This document shows positions 1-10,680 of a DNA stretch of 64,000 nt, piece by piece. Made by a program: the position numbers and the translations under genes. Source of the DNA: Epiperipatus broadwayi (Eukaryota > Onychophora > Udeonychophora > Euonychophora > Peripatidae); the NCBI GenBank assembly GCA_028023455.1, contig JAQFVV010006238.1, forward strand, positions 7,078,572 to 7,142,571, given 5' to 3'. Within the stretch, counting starts at the first letter, position 1. Each line of letters starts with the position of its first letter. Under the pieces are notes generated by a model that made no database searches, was not told the DNA's origin, and saw only the letters and a list, made by a program, of their open reading frames with translations.

Positions 1-837
1 TCTTCCAAATAATTAATATAAACTGAATGAATTAAAGGAGAAATAATATAACCTATTATCTATCCTTCCTTAATCTTATAAAAATTACCATTATAAGTAA
101 AATACATAGAAATCCCCTAATAATAAAACAAAATATTTAATAACTTGAATTAAATTTTTTGACAAAGATTCATAGTTAACCAACACAGACACAAGAACAT
201 CAATACTGCTTAATCTATTAACAGACTGAAACATATTCTCAATATCTAAACTACCAAATACCCAATTATTTTTCATTTTAAAATTATTAATCTTATCAAA
301 AGCCTCGAAAGAAGAAGAAACTGTGTAATAACTAAAACCAACAAATTGTTTTAAAAAATTATTCAAGAATCTAGAAATACCTTCTACAACAAAAATAAAT
401 CTTAAAGGAAAAACATGTTTATGAATCTTAATATTCATAAACATCTTAGCTGATATGAAATCATTTGGATAACATTTTAAATAATCTACTCTATCAAAAA
501 ATTTTAATTTACCATTTTTTTCACAATATCTATTAATTTCCTTTTAATCACATTACCTGAATCTTTTTCTAAAAACATATATTTACCATTATTTAATTCT
601 TTATCAATTTTCTCCCTGAATTCATTTCCTTTCATAATGACTAACCTACCAGCTTTGTCTTCATGAGAAATAATCACATCATTAGCAATTAACTTATCCT
701 TAAGATGTCTAATCTCAGCAGGATTAACAATAAATTTCTCTTTCCATTTGAAGCTTTTATTCAAAACCAATTGAATGCTGATTTTTGCTCATTACTCTAT
801 TAGATTCAATAGACAAAATTCTATCAAAAACTATATT
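1..837 (-). pseudogene. Penelope-like element, 5' part of reverse transcriptase, decayed (copy 1a)
   Basis: The minus-strand reading from about 837 leftwards encodes the N-terminal part of a Penelope-like (PLE) reverse transcriptase. One open segment (770-504) contains HEDKAGRLVIMKG, matching the PLE motif 'ADKGG.VVI', followed by the usual 'L.NG.Y..L..D' stretch. The next segment (444-91) has IHKHVFPLRFIFVVEGISR, like 'KIHK...PLRPIVS', then SLDIENMFQSV, like the catalytic 'LDVKSLFTSIP' with its first aspartate. The copy continues off the window start. Stops and frameshifts break it, so it is inactive here. Its RT segment is clearly the same sequence as that at 838-1200 on the other strand, so the two are copies of one family arranged head to head. 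Confidence 0.8.
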
Positions 838-2265
838 TTTAGGTTCTTGAATAATTTTTTAAAACAATTTGTTGATTTTGGTCATTATACAGTTTTTTTA
901 TTCTTTTCAGGCTTTTGATATGATTAATAATTTTAAAATGGAAAGTAATTGAGTGTTTGGTCGTTTAGATATTGAGAATATGTATCAGTCTGTTAATAAT
1001 CAGCAGCAGTATTGTTGTTCTTATACCTGGGTTGGTTAATCATGGATCTTTGTCAAAAAATAAAATTAAAGTTATTAAAGATTTGTTTTTATTATTAGAG
1101 GATTCTATGTATTTTACTTATAATGATAATTTTTATAAGATTAAGAAAGGGTGGAGAATAGGTTATATTATTTTTCCTTTAGTTTATTAAGGTTATATTA
1201 ATTATTTGGAAGAGGAAATTTTTATTTAAAAGAATTGTTTATATTTAAAGTTATTTGTTAGATATGTGGATGACTGTTTGTAGTTGAGAATGATAAATTG
1301 AAGGAGTTGGTAAGTGAGTTTAATTAATTTGATCCTTCTATAAAATATGTGGTAGAAGGAGGGGAGTTATGTTACATTAAAATTTTTAGATCTATTGGTG
1401 ATTAGAAATGTAAAGAGTAATAGTTTAGTATGTAGTCATTATGTTAAAAGTAAAGAATTAAGGTCTATAATTAAACCTGACAGCTATCAATCTGTATCTC
1501 ATAAAGTAGCTGCTTTATAAAATTATTGTTATAAGAATAAGAAATTAAATAATTCTAATGGGGTAGCTTTGTTTTAGAAAGGTCAATTTTATAAAAATTA
1601 CTTGAGTGTTGGCTACTCTGATAAATTTGTTAAAATTATTTTATTTACTAGTAATATTTCTGATGATGTAAAGAATAGAAAAAGATATGATTTTCTATAT
1701 TTGCCATTCAAATTTTCTTCTTATAAAATTACGTATAAAAATAGTAAAATGTTTGGAAATAAGGAAATTGCTTGGAAAAGAAGTATTACATTGAATAATT
1801 TATTAAATAATTCAAAGAAATTTTTGATAGGAAGACAATTCCGGTTGTAATGTATATTATTTTTTGTTTTAATAAGAAGTTTTATATAGATCAGAATAGT
1901 TTGAGCATAAATAAAAGAATAAAAGTACATAAAAATAGGGTTAGAAATAAGTATCTTAGTTCTGCTTTGTATGTCCATGAAAAAGATACAAACCACACTA
2001 TTAATTTTGAGGACACTCTGGTTGTCTTCTTTTGAGAGAGAAATGAAATAAAAAAAAGAATTAAAGAATCTTTATTATTAAAAATGTATGATTCTGAAGC
2101 AATTAACTTATTTAAAAGTTCTTTTAATATTAAGGGTAGATGGGAAGTAAATGGAATTGTGGGTAATGTTTAATATAAACATATTGTTTTGTAATTCTTT
2201 ACACTTGAGAAATCTGCTCATAGCAATTAAACCATTGGCTGTTTTGCAGATTTTATTTTAGTTTG
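838..2265 (+). pseudogene. Penelope-like element, RT to GIY-YIG, decayed (copy 1b)
   Basis: This is the plus-strand partner of the copy at 1-837. It begins inside the RT domain (RFLNNFLKQFVDF), so it is 5'-truncated. It then reads YNDNFYKIKKG (like 'YNGKFYKQ..G.PMGSPLSP') and the catalytic box RYVDDC at about 1260-1277. Downstream at 1602-1850 lies the PLE linker region. At 1850-2035 is a GIY-YIG endonuclease relic: FYIDQNSLSINKRIKVHKNRV, then SSALYVHEKDTNHTINF, matching 'YIGQT.RSLK.RIKEH...SALA.H....H.I.F'. The reading changes frame many times and contains stops. After the coding part, 2200-2240 holds a degraded stem (TGC-TCATA-GCA followed by AAACC) like PLE terminal hammerheads. Family assignment is firm; activity is excluded. 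Confidence 0.82.
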
Positions 2266-2269
2266 ATTG

Positions 2270-3085
2270 AGTTTTGAATTTGGGGTAATTTTGATTATTT
2301 ATTGATTAGTTTAGCTTTATGCTTTTAATGTTTATATATATAATAAATACTCAAGTCTTTTGTGTGCATATGTAAATTCTGATAAAAAAACTTTATTACA
2401 AATCTTTCTTTTAAAAGTTTAGGCTTTTTTAATACTAATTTTTTATTACGAGCACTCCATGCAAATTAAATTCCATCTATTATATTTTATTTGGATCAAT
2501 AATCTAACACATATGATAAGTTATAGGGTTTTAATATGAACAAAAAATCACACAACATCTCTTCATCCTAGTACGATATATTGTAAAGTTTAATAATCAG
2601 TGATTATCACATAAATATCAAATATCTATTTTTATTCAAGCTTACTCTAGGTGGAGCTAGAGTTGAGAACTGCTCCTATATTAGCATATTGTTTAAAGTT
2701 GATAGCTTGGTGATTTATTATTATTAGTAACATTCCTAGTCAGGGTAAAAAGGTGTCTACAAATATTGAAAAACTAAAAATAATAAAATGTCTAGTTAAT
2801 TAATTGGTTTCAGATCCATATATTTTTTCAAGTATATTGTCCTGGATTCAAAACCCTGGATTAATCTAGATTTCAAATCTTCAGCTTAACATATAAAATG
2901 AAGTTATTTAATGATGATTGTTGGATGCATGCCCACCTTTCCAACTTTGATCCCAGGCATATTTGATAAACACAAAAGAAAAAAACAATCTGAGACTGGT
3001 ATTTAATTCTTAAGGATATGAGAGATTCTGTATTCCGTCTGATAAACAATGATTATTCAAGATTAAATTAGATGGCCATGAATGA
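2270..3085. other. Unassigned AT-rich stretch
   Basis: I see no convincing coding, RNA or repeat structure here. The codon pattern is interrupted in all frames and the composition is AT-rich. Confidence 0.5.
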
Positions 3086-3089
3086 ACTC

Positions 3090-3275
3090 CTAATATTACT
3101 ATGATATTTTCTTTTTTTTTTGAAAAGATATTGAACTTTTTACTTTAGTCTTTTAGCATTTGCCTCTAGTCCCAATATTTTCTTCTCATCTGATAGGTAT
3201 TAAAGCATTTTTTTGAAGACCTGAATTATTATTTGTGAAACAATCGCACATCATCTGCAAAATCTAAAAAAAAAC
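3090..3275 (-). pseudogene. Non-LTR retrotransposon reverse transcriptase fragment
   Basis: Read on the minus strand from about 3270, the sequence encodes LDFADDVRLFHK, which contains the RT catalytic FADD box. About 30 residues later comes LGLEANAKRLK, the usual 'GL.IN..KTK' motif that follows it in LINE reverse transcriptases. The reading is short and contains stops, so it is a relic. The clade is uncertain; the FADD plus 'GLEANAK' spacing fits RTE/CR1/BovB-like LINEs. It is followed on the plus strand by a family B copy. Confidence 0.65.
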
Positions 3276-3449
3276 ATTAAATAATTTCCAAATATTTTTG
3301 ATTCCAATTGCTTTGCATTTCAATCTAAAAAATATTTTTTATAAAATTGCTATTACCAGTTTTTGAAAAATTGAATTATCTTGTTGGGCATCTTTATAAA
3401 TTTCAGTTTTTAAAATTTAATCCCTTCTTCCATTAAGAAATAAAACACA

Positions 3450-3640
3450 CAATGGTTTATATCAAAGTTGTGAGGCAGAAAATTTGATACTTATCAATTA
3501 AACTGTAGTTATTGGCTATCTATAAATCTAGAACATTGATAAAGCTATGTTTAAGAGATTGTGATCTGGGCCAACTGATGAATGCTGGCTCAGCATGAAA
3601 TTTTTAACTTGGGAATTCTGTGCACTTTTTTTACATCTTT
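3450..3640 (+). repeat. Family B retrozyme copy (B2 subtype) with hammerhead-like core
   Basis: This copy shares about 190 bp with 8590-8790, including the leader 'TATCAAAGTTGTGAGG'. The hammerhead part has CTGATGA at 3575-3581, a perfect 6-bp stem II (ATGCTG/CAGCAT, 3582-3596) and GAAA at 3597-3600. CCAA before the core can pair with TTGG after it (stem I). The expected cleavage triplet reads AAC instead of NUH, so this copy is probably inactive. Confidence 0.65.
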
Positions 3641-4039
3641 GGACATATGATTATGTAAAACTTAGCTGTTTATAAGCTTAGGAAACATACATTTTGATGT
3701 TTCTTTCAGAGAACTGAACAAATTGTAGCAGAAGAAGGGAAAAATCGATTTTATATCATTTTTGGAGATGAAAATAGTACGATGTTGGCAATCTATTTTG
3801 TAAATAGTATATTCTTATTTCATGGAAATTTTTTAATCTAATGTATGTTTTATTTGAATGATAGAATTACTTCTTTGTTTAATCTTTTAAAAATCACAAT
3901 ATCTTGGATATATTTTATGATAAATTCTAATTCAATTGTTACTAATTTTTTTATCTGGTATAATAAAAATAGTTACAGAACAGGTACCTTTTTTAATATT
4001 TAGATTTGTTCCTATCTAACATGCTTCCCATACATTTTT

Positions 4040-5090
4040 ACTATATCATATATATGGCCAATGGGCCACCCCATCAGTGTTATCATCAGTAGTCTATTTC
4101 TAGCAAAAATAAAATATATACTTAAACACAGATACTTAAACTCAGGTTTAAAATACATGAAATATGTGGACAACATGTTTATATGTGCTACAGACACATA
4201 GATCAATGAAATACAACAGAAATTGGAGTGAGCATTGATACTGTCATGGATCTTGGAGAAAAAGGACAGTAATAGAGAAATAAAGTTTTTGGACTGAGAT
4301 ATGCAAAGACAGGGCCACACACTAGATTACAGAATGATGGTTAAGTCCCTAAATATAAGAGGAATAATCCACCCTATATCAGTAACCCCAATATCACATA
4401 AATATGCAGGATTAAAAAGTGTTTTACACAGAAATCATATACTATTCAAGTTTGGATATGATAAAAAACAACATTTTACATTATACAAATGACTATCAAA
4501 ATAAGAGATATAATAATGATAAAATCTTAAACATCATAAAGAGATCTATAAAAAAAAAGAAATCCTTGCACCAAGCAAAAAATGAAATGTAAAAAATGGA
4601 TGAAATGACTTTATATTCCAAAGATTTTACATAAATTAAAAAAATATATGTTAAGATAAGTTTAGTATAAGCTTTTAAACCCACCCATCCCATCACTTAA
4701 TCAATAACTCTAAAAATATTATACCAAACAAGTTAGTGCATCAAGTGGTCTATAAAATTAAGTGCAGTCCATTAGCTTAACAATGCTGCATATGATGAGG
4801 AGTCAAAAGCCAATCTGTCAGTGGACTTTTCCAATACAGATATTAATACAATAGAGCTCTTAGAGACAAAGAACACATCAATATTTGCAGGCCATGAGCA
4901 GAAAATTGACCATAGATTCAAACTAACAAAAGCAGGTTTAGTGTATACACAGAAAAAGGATAGAGCATGTGTAATAGCTAGTAACCACATTTGCATTAAC
5001 AAAAAAGAAACAGTGTACCCATTTCAAAGAAATAAGCTATTTCAATATCCAAATTTAAAGTTTAAATTAAAATTGAATATATGAACAGTT
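4040..5090 (+). pseudogene. Second Penelope-like element, RT C-terminal half and endonuclease trace
   Basis: The plus strand encodes MGHPISVI (4061 on), equal to the PLE/RT motif 'MGSPLSP'. It continues to KYVDNMFICA (4160-4190, the YVDD box with the second aspartate changed to N). Then, with stops, come a 'FLD..' remnant and DYRMMVKSLNIRGIIHPISVT and KYAGLKSVLHR, which match the region downstream of the PLE RT. At about 4735 VVYKIKC resembles the start of the GIY-YIG module ('VYKI.C..C...YIG'). The catalytic substitution and frame breaks show it is dead. It differs clearly from the element at 1-2265, so at least two PLE lineages have been here. Confidence 0.75.
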
Positions 5091-5555
5091 CATTAAACAT
5101 TGATTAAACACTGACATAAAGAACCATTTAATCACACCACTATATGCCATGAATACGATATGTAAAAACATATACAAAGCATAATAGGAAATGATAAAAC
5201 TAAATATTAAAAATACTATCTTTTCTGTATTTTCATTTTACCAGGAACAATTCTAATTTAAATTTAATTGAGAATCATTCTTCATTCATTATAATCTTGT
5301 CTTACTATTTTAACATGTTCTACAATGCTAAACCAAGTACTATCTTTTCTGTATAGTAAACTAGTTCAGTAATTTGCATCTTCTTCTGAATGTCTAACTC
5401 TAATGTTAAAAGTGATCTATTTTCTAGTACTCCTCTCCTTATGATGTTGCACTTTTTCCTAATTATATGCTTATAGTTTTATCAACAAATTTTACATTTA
5501 CATCACCACCATTTCCTATCCATACACAAGCTATTAAAACAATATGTGATGAACT
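5090..5555. other. Unassigned AT-rich stretch
   Basis: No recognisable gene or repeat. It lies between the second PLE and a LINE tail. Confidence 0.45.
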
Positions 5556-5559
5556 GTAA

Positions 5560-5905
5560 TTTCTCTTTATATGGAGTCAGGAATCTCTCAGCCACTATTC
5601 TCAGAGAAATCTGTTAGCCACTTTACCTTCCCTTTCCATTCTCCACCATAAGTTTTCCCATATTCTTTTCTATCATGATTCATCCTATTTCCACAACATA
5701 ATCTTCTATGTTGAACTCCTTTAAATCTAAACCCCCCTTCTCTTTTCCCAAACCCAGCATAAAAAACAATAACCCACTTTCTGTATAATCACTTTGTTTA
5801 TATCTATTTTTCCACAACTTCATTATTTGTATCCTTTCTGCTTGCAGGTATTTACATTCAATTAACAGATGCCTAGCAAACTCTCCATACTCTAGTACCA
5901 TCTAG
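5560..5905 (-). pseudogene. LINE ORF2 C-terminal fragment
   Basis: The open minus-strand segment 5901-5680 encodes EFARHLLIECKYLQAERIQI, the 'HLL.EC..Y...R' motif found at the C-terminus of many LINE ORF2 proteins downstream of the RT. It ends with SGLLFFMLGLGKEKGG and a short acidic tail. The same sequence over about 330 bp recurs at 58310-58640 in the same orientation, so it is a dispersed LINE 3' end. No RT domain is attached, consistent with 5' truncation. Confidence 0.65.
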
Positions 5906-6345
5906 TGTACACTTTAATAATCAATGGATGCAAAAAGGTTAGTGCATAAAATTACTATCTATTCTCTACTCAACCAATATCCCAAAAATAGTTTCTAGCT
6001 CATAGCTTTCATCAGTGAGGAGCCTTGGATATAAAACTACTGCACCTAGATCTAAGGAACTAATGGAATCGTCCCCCATCTACCAGTTAATTAATTAGTA
6101 ACAATAAATCTATGATTCCAAGATGAAAACAAAAAATAATGTTTTCAATCCAAGCTTATTCATATATATAACCATAGATTTGAATCCAGTTTAGTATTTA
6201 TAAATTTTGGCGTCTTTGAAGATCAGAAACTAAAAACTGGTCTGAAAATTTTGGACGAATAGGCATTAGATAGAGATTTTATGCACAGGCTTTCTTTCAT
6301 GCAGTGATTACTAAGGCTTGTACTAGTTGAAACTATTGCATAAAA
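5895..6345. repeat. Family A palindromic repeat copy
   Basis: The left half (TCAATGGATGC, then GTGCATAAAAT, CCAATATCCC and GAGGAGCCTTGGAT) is repeated in reverse complement at 6245-6345 (GATTTTATGCACAGG, GCAGTGATTACTAAGGCTTG). The arms are diverged. The minus strand carries the hammerhead-like block annotated at 5974-6027. Confidence 0.6.
5974..6027 (-). ncRNA. Hammerhead ribozyme-like core, family A
   Basis: On the minus strand CTGATGA (6015-6009) is followed by a stem II with four perfect pairs (AGCT-ATG-AGCT) flanked by one A on each side, then GAAA (5995-5992). CCTCA before the core pairs with the purine-rich block after the cleavage position, and an outer CCAA pairs with TTGG. The stem III/cleavage stretch is mutated (CTATTTT instead of the family CTAGTC). 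The core is intact but self-cleavage of this copy is doubtful. Confidence 0.5.
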
Positions 6346-6442
6346 TGTTTGTTACCATTTTATATTTCTATACTTCTTCACATAAAATTATTTTAAAACA
6401 TATCATAGATAATTCTATAATTTAATTACTTGTAATAATGAT

Positions 6443-7594
6443 TTTGGCCAATAAACATCACATGACCACCATTTCTTATGCTTGCTTATAACTGTTATTA
6501 AAAAAGCCAAAACCCTTTATATGTATTGCCACTCAGTGCAAGCCAATGTAATCAAAGGATGCCAGTAGGCTTGCACATAAAATCCCCCATTGTCAGTGAG
6601 AAGCCTTGGATCTGAGAGCGCTGAACCTAGATCTTAGGATCTAATGCAATCCTCCAGCAGCCACCTTTTATCTCTACTTAACTACAAAACTATGAGTCTT
6701 AAATTGAAAACACATTATATTTTTATTCCAAGCTCATTAGCTTATATAGTTATATAGGTCTGAACTCAGTTCAGTACGTATACATTTTGGTGTCTTTGGT
6801 TCTTTAATAACCATAGCCACCACTATTCTATTAGGCAGGATTGGTTTTAAGCCAATAAATATTACATGATCACTGCATCTTAGGTTTGCTTATAACTGTT
6901 ATTAAAACAGGCAAAGTTGTCTATATGTATTGCCATTTAGTGCAAGCCAGAGTAATAAATCAATGAATGCCAAAAGGCTTGTGCATAAAATCCCCATCTA
7001 GTGCCTACTCATCCAATATCCCCATGCTACTTTCTGGATTGTTGTCATCATCATTGAGGAGCCTTGGATCTGAAAGCACTACACTTAAATCTTAGGATTA
7101 ATCTTTTGATTACTCTGGCTTGCACTGAGTGACATTACATATACAGAGTTTTGCCTGTTTTAATAACAGATATAAGCAAGCATAAGAAATGGTGATTATG
7201 TGATATTTATTGGATTAGAACCAATCCTGCCCAATAGGATAGTGGTGGATATGATTATTAAATAACCAAAGATACCAAAATGTATAGGTACTGAACTGAG
7301 TTCAGTCCTATATGACTATATATGCTAATGAGCTTGGATTTAAAATATTATAGTGTTTCAATTTAAGACTCATAGTTTTGTAGGTAAGTAGAGATAAAAG
7401 GTGACTGCTGGAGGGTTGCATTAGATCCTAAGATCTATGTGCAGTGCTCTCAGATCCAAGGCTCATCACTGACAAAGGCCACAAGCCAGAAACTAGTCTG
7501 GGGATATGGGGATTTTATGCACAAACCTTCTGGCATCCATTGATTACTCTGGCTTGCACTGAGTGGCAATACATATACAGAGTTTTGCCTGTTT
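6443..7594. mobile_element. Family A insertion, 1.15 kb palindromic composite with target-site duplication
   Basis: A 10-bp direct repeat (TAATAATGAT, 6433-6442 and 7595-7604) bounds the unit. Inside, 6506 to about 7107 is matched in reverse complement by about 7107-7604, with the centre near 7107. Shared blocks include TATTGCCACTCAGTGCAAGCC-type termini, the hammerhead block, and the central 'GAACTCAGTTCAGTACNTATACA' region. A second start of the unit occurs at about 6899, so the left arm is about one and a half monomers. The right end has the family terminus TTTTGCCTGTTTTAA. This is consistent with insertion as a single palindromic retroposon. Confidence 0.65.
7465..7512 (+). ncRNA. Hammerhead-like core, family A, one core base mutated
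   Basis: CTGACAA (expected CTGANGA) is followed by GGC-CACAA-GCC and GAAA, then CTAGTC as minimal stem III plus the GTC cleavage triplet. The 3' stem I strand TGGGGAT is present. The G-to-A change at the conserved G8 position predicts loss of cleavage. Confidence 0.45.
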
Positions 7595-7604
7595 TAATAA
7601 TGAT

Positions 7605-8585
7605 ATTACCATAATATCATAAATTACTTCTGATTCATTCTTAATAATTAGTTTATTTCATCATGTCATTCTGATTTAATAATGATTCTCCACTTTTTCT
7701 TATTTTCCCACAAATTGTTAAATTTTATTTTTATTCTCTTCTATAAATTTTGTGATTTTACAGGTCTATTTTGATACTTTTTTAAAATACAAAATTCTTT
7801 TCCTGATCATTTTACAGTATTTAGTCAGTTTAAAACATCTTTATATACTATTCTATTTTCTGAAAAGTATCTTCTTCAGGAAACAATGTAACTATATATT
7901 ACTTCATTTTTTGCTTTTACTATTCCCGTAGTTCTTCTTAGTAGAGTATCAATTCTTTTCTAATTGATATCATTCATGTCTAAATGTATTCAGTATCTGT
8001 TAGTACTCTAAAATAAATTTATTGTAATTTTTCTGAATGTTAGAAATATCAATTGTTGACATTTTTTCCAAATGAATTGTCTCTCTTGCATTATATTAGT
8101 TATTAAAGTTTAGAGTAAGTGACATAGAAATAATTTCCCTTAAAGTGTCAAGCATTATTTGCAAAATTAACCACATCATTTGGAAAATGTGAGATGATTT
8201 AAATAATCTCCATATATTTTACTTTCATTAGTTTTTTGTTTTAATCCATGTTAATCCATGAAATAATTTTTGTTATTCTGTTATATAAATTTTAGACTTA
8301 TCAGTGTTAATCTCCTTAATATTACCATGCAATCTAATCATGGCCAATTGCAATTTTGATAAATATTCTTCAGACACAACAACATCCTAGACATATATTT
8401 TGATAATTCAAAAAGTTAATCATTATGGGAAGTTAAATGTTATTAAACAGAAAAAAATAGAACCACAAGAATAGAAATCAATACATTGCCTTGCAAGAGA
8501 GTGATGTAGTAAAAATTATATTACATATATATTATTTTTTAAGTTGATAATTTCTAATCTAATAAATGATGAATAAAAATTATTA
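7605..8585. other. Unassigned AT-rich stretch, possible LINE remnants
   Basis: No open frame or clear repeat boundary. It precedes a family B copy in the same way as the LINE fragment at 3090-3275 does, so it may be a more decayed version of that arrangement, but I cannot show a shared RT motif. Confidence 0.3.
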
Positions 8586-8589
8586 ATAT

Positions 8590-8790
8590 ATTTCTATTAA
8601 GTGGTTTGTATCAAAGTTGTGAGGGCAGCAAATTTGATTCATAAATTAAAGTGTAGTAATTGGCTGTCTATATATATTGAACAGTGCTAAAGATATGTGT
8701 ATTGGGCCAATTAATGGATGCTGGTTCAGCATGAAATATGCATCTTGGGGATTGTATATCTGTTTTACAAATTTTTTGTCATGTGCTTAT
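8590..8790 (+). repeat. Family B retrozyme copy (B2 subtype), ribozyme core decayed
   Basis: Shares its leader and body with 3450-3640. The hammerhead position reads TTAATGG instead of CTGATGA, but stem II (ATGCTG/CAGCAT), GAAA, the self-complementary ATGCAT and the ATC cleavage triplet before TTGGGGAT are preserved. Confidence 0.6.
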
Positions 8791-8794
8791 GATT

Positions 8795-9640
8795 ACCTCC
8801 CTCCACAAAATGTTAAAAGTAGATAAAAACCAGTCTCTTCCCTACATGAGAATAATGTACTGATAATTATAATACAGAAATATTGTTCACTAAGTGGACC
8901 ATCTCTAATCTAATGAATGACTCATAAAAATTAATATACCAAATGCATCCAGCCTAAATAGGCCATGTTTTTTTTAATTGATTGCTTAAATAGTTTTTTT
9001 AAGATTTAATATAAATTAAGCAAAAGATTTTAATATTATATAAGTAAATGTGAAAAGAGTACATCAGCCTGAAAGGCTTTCATTTTGATTTCAATTATAT
9101 GCTAACCAAAACTAAATGTGAATATGCTATAGCATCTATTATTTCCCTTACTAAATATCACATTTCAAACATGAATTTTGGTATTGTAGTGACATTTTTT
9201 TCACAATTTAAATACTATACCTATTCAGTTCTGTACTGTATTTAAAAGGTCCATATACTGATTTTTTTTTCTGAGCAGTTTTTATTAATGGCAGGATTAC
9301 TTCCCATAAAATATACTTGGTAATAAAATTATAGATTATTAAATATAAAGAGCAGAATTATTTCCTTTGTGTAAAATGCTCTAATATAAATTATGGTTTA
9401 TTATGGTGTAGTTATTTATTTTTAAAAACAAATTTTAATTATTTATTTTTTCGATTTTTGAAAACTTATTTTTTTTCCTAATCAGTTGCTTTAACAATTT
9501 TTTTTAATATTTAATCTAAATTAAACCCCTGAGTCTGAAAAGTCATCATTACTTGTTATATTTGATATGTGAATTTGCCAGTGTTACAGCCAATTATAAA
9601 AACTATGGTTATTAATGGTAGAATAACTTACTTGCATATT
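8795..9640. other. AT-rich stretch with a short family D fragment at its start
   Basis: 8805-8900 resembles the start of family D (TTAAAAGTAGATAAAAACCAG, then a CATGAG block). The rest shows no gene or repeat that I recognise. Confidence 0.35.
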
Positions 9641-9882
9641 AGTTTTAACAAGGCTGTAAACCTTAGCAATGAGTGTCTGAAAAAATCGTCACTAGGGACC
9701 TCTGTAGGTCTTTAAAACACATGCTTACGCTATGAAGAAAACTTTTCTTCATAGCGTAAGCATGTGTTTTATAGACCTACAGAGGTCCCTAGTGACGATT
9801 TTTTCAGACGCTCATTGCTAAGGTTTACAGCCTTGTTAAAACTATTACTGAAATAATAGTGAGCGTTTAATAAAATTTATAA
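9641..9882. mobile_element. Hairpin retroposon H1: 101-bp arms, 1-nt loop, short tail
   Basis: The arms 9641-9741 and 9743-9843 are reverse complements with about two mismatches, separated by the single base at 9742. A 39-nt AT-rich tail (9844-9882) follows. A 13-bp direct repeat (TTACTTGCATATT) flanks the whole unit at 9628-9640 and 9883-9895, as expected for a target-site duplication. There is no coding potential. The near identity of the arms suggests either a recent origin or maintenance as a foldback. A transcript would form a long double-stranded RNA. Confidence 0.75.
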
Positions 9883-9895
9883 TTACTTGCATATT

Positions 9896-10170
9896 GTAAA
9901 TTTGAGAGCATTGTGGAGAAATATAATTTTTAATTGGTTATGAATTTGACATATGACAGCCTTACTGAAAAAACGTATATTCACAGGAAACATATGATAG
10001 CATTACAAACAAACATTCACATGGATTTTATAAATATAGATGATTACAAGAATGTTTTGCAAATGATTTTAAAATACAATACCTCTAAATTTAGTTGCAT
10101 CAGATGTTAAATGCCATTTAAGTATCAAAATGAATGATGATTGCAATAGCTTTTATTAACTAGATTTGAA
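9896..10170. other. Unassigned AT-rich stretch
   Basis: No gene or repeat recognised. Confidence 0.4.
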
Positions 10171-10171
10171 G

Positions 10172-10450
10172 GATATCAGCTTTGATAATTGTGCAAATTA
10201 TATTTTATTATTCACAAATTATTCTACAGTATATATCCATTTTAGGAATAACTTCTTTCAACAGCTCCATAACCATGAAGCATTAAATTATGCTTCTTTT
10301 AAATAAATTGAGGGATATCAGCTCCAATCATTGTGCATTATATATATTTTTTACTACACCGGCATTTTTACTCAAAAAAGTTGACAAGTCATTCTGCAGG
10401 ATACATCATTTCAAGATGATTTTCTTCATCAGATATCTTACAGTCTTAAA
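10172..10450 (-). repeat. Diverged tandem repeat, possible PLE terminal repeat with hammerhead relic
   Basis: Two diverged units of about 150 bp share 'GATATCAGCT...ATTGTGCA' and 'TTCTACAG/TTCTGCAG...ATCATTT'. On the minus strand the right unit contains CTGATGA, an AAGA/TCTT stem, then GAAATGATGTATC, similar to the CTGATGAAG...GAAA block at the ends of Penelope-like elements. Stem I is not convincing and the left unit has lost the core. Read as a relic. Confidence 0.4.
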
Positions 10451-10584
10451 GTATTTCCAGTAATCCATGAAAATACATCACCCAACTCATGTTAATACAA
10501 CAAAGGTGCCAACTTAGTGTCAAGGCATGAACCTTTAGTGCTATAACTGCTAGCTATATCTTACTACATTCCATCACAGTCATG

Positions 10585-10680
10585 TGCAGTTTGGTGTACT
10601 TGGTAGCGTATCCAACATGGTATCAGTGTGTTCCAGGATCGATTCTGGCACAATCAAAGATTCACCTCATTTAAAACCTT
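10585..10680 (+). repeat. tRNA-like SINE head fragment
   Basis: A box-B-like block (AGGATCGATTCTGGCAC) lies about 45 bp downstream of GGTGTACTTGGTAGCG, which resembles a box A. The block GGATCAATTTTGGCAC recurs at 53810-53830 with similar spacing. No poly-A or direct repeats were found. Confidence 0.35.
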
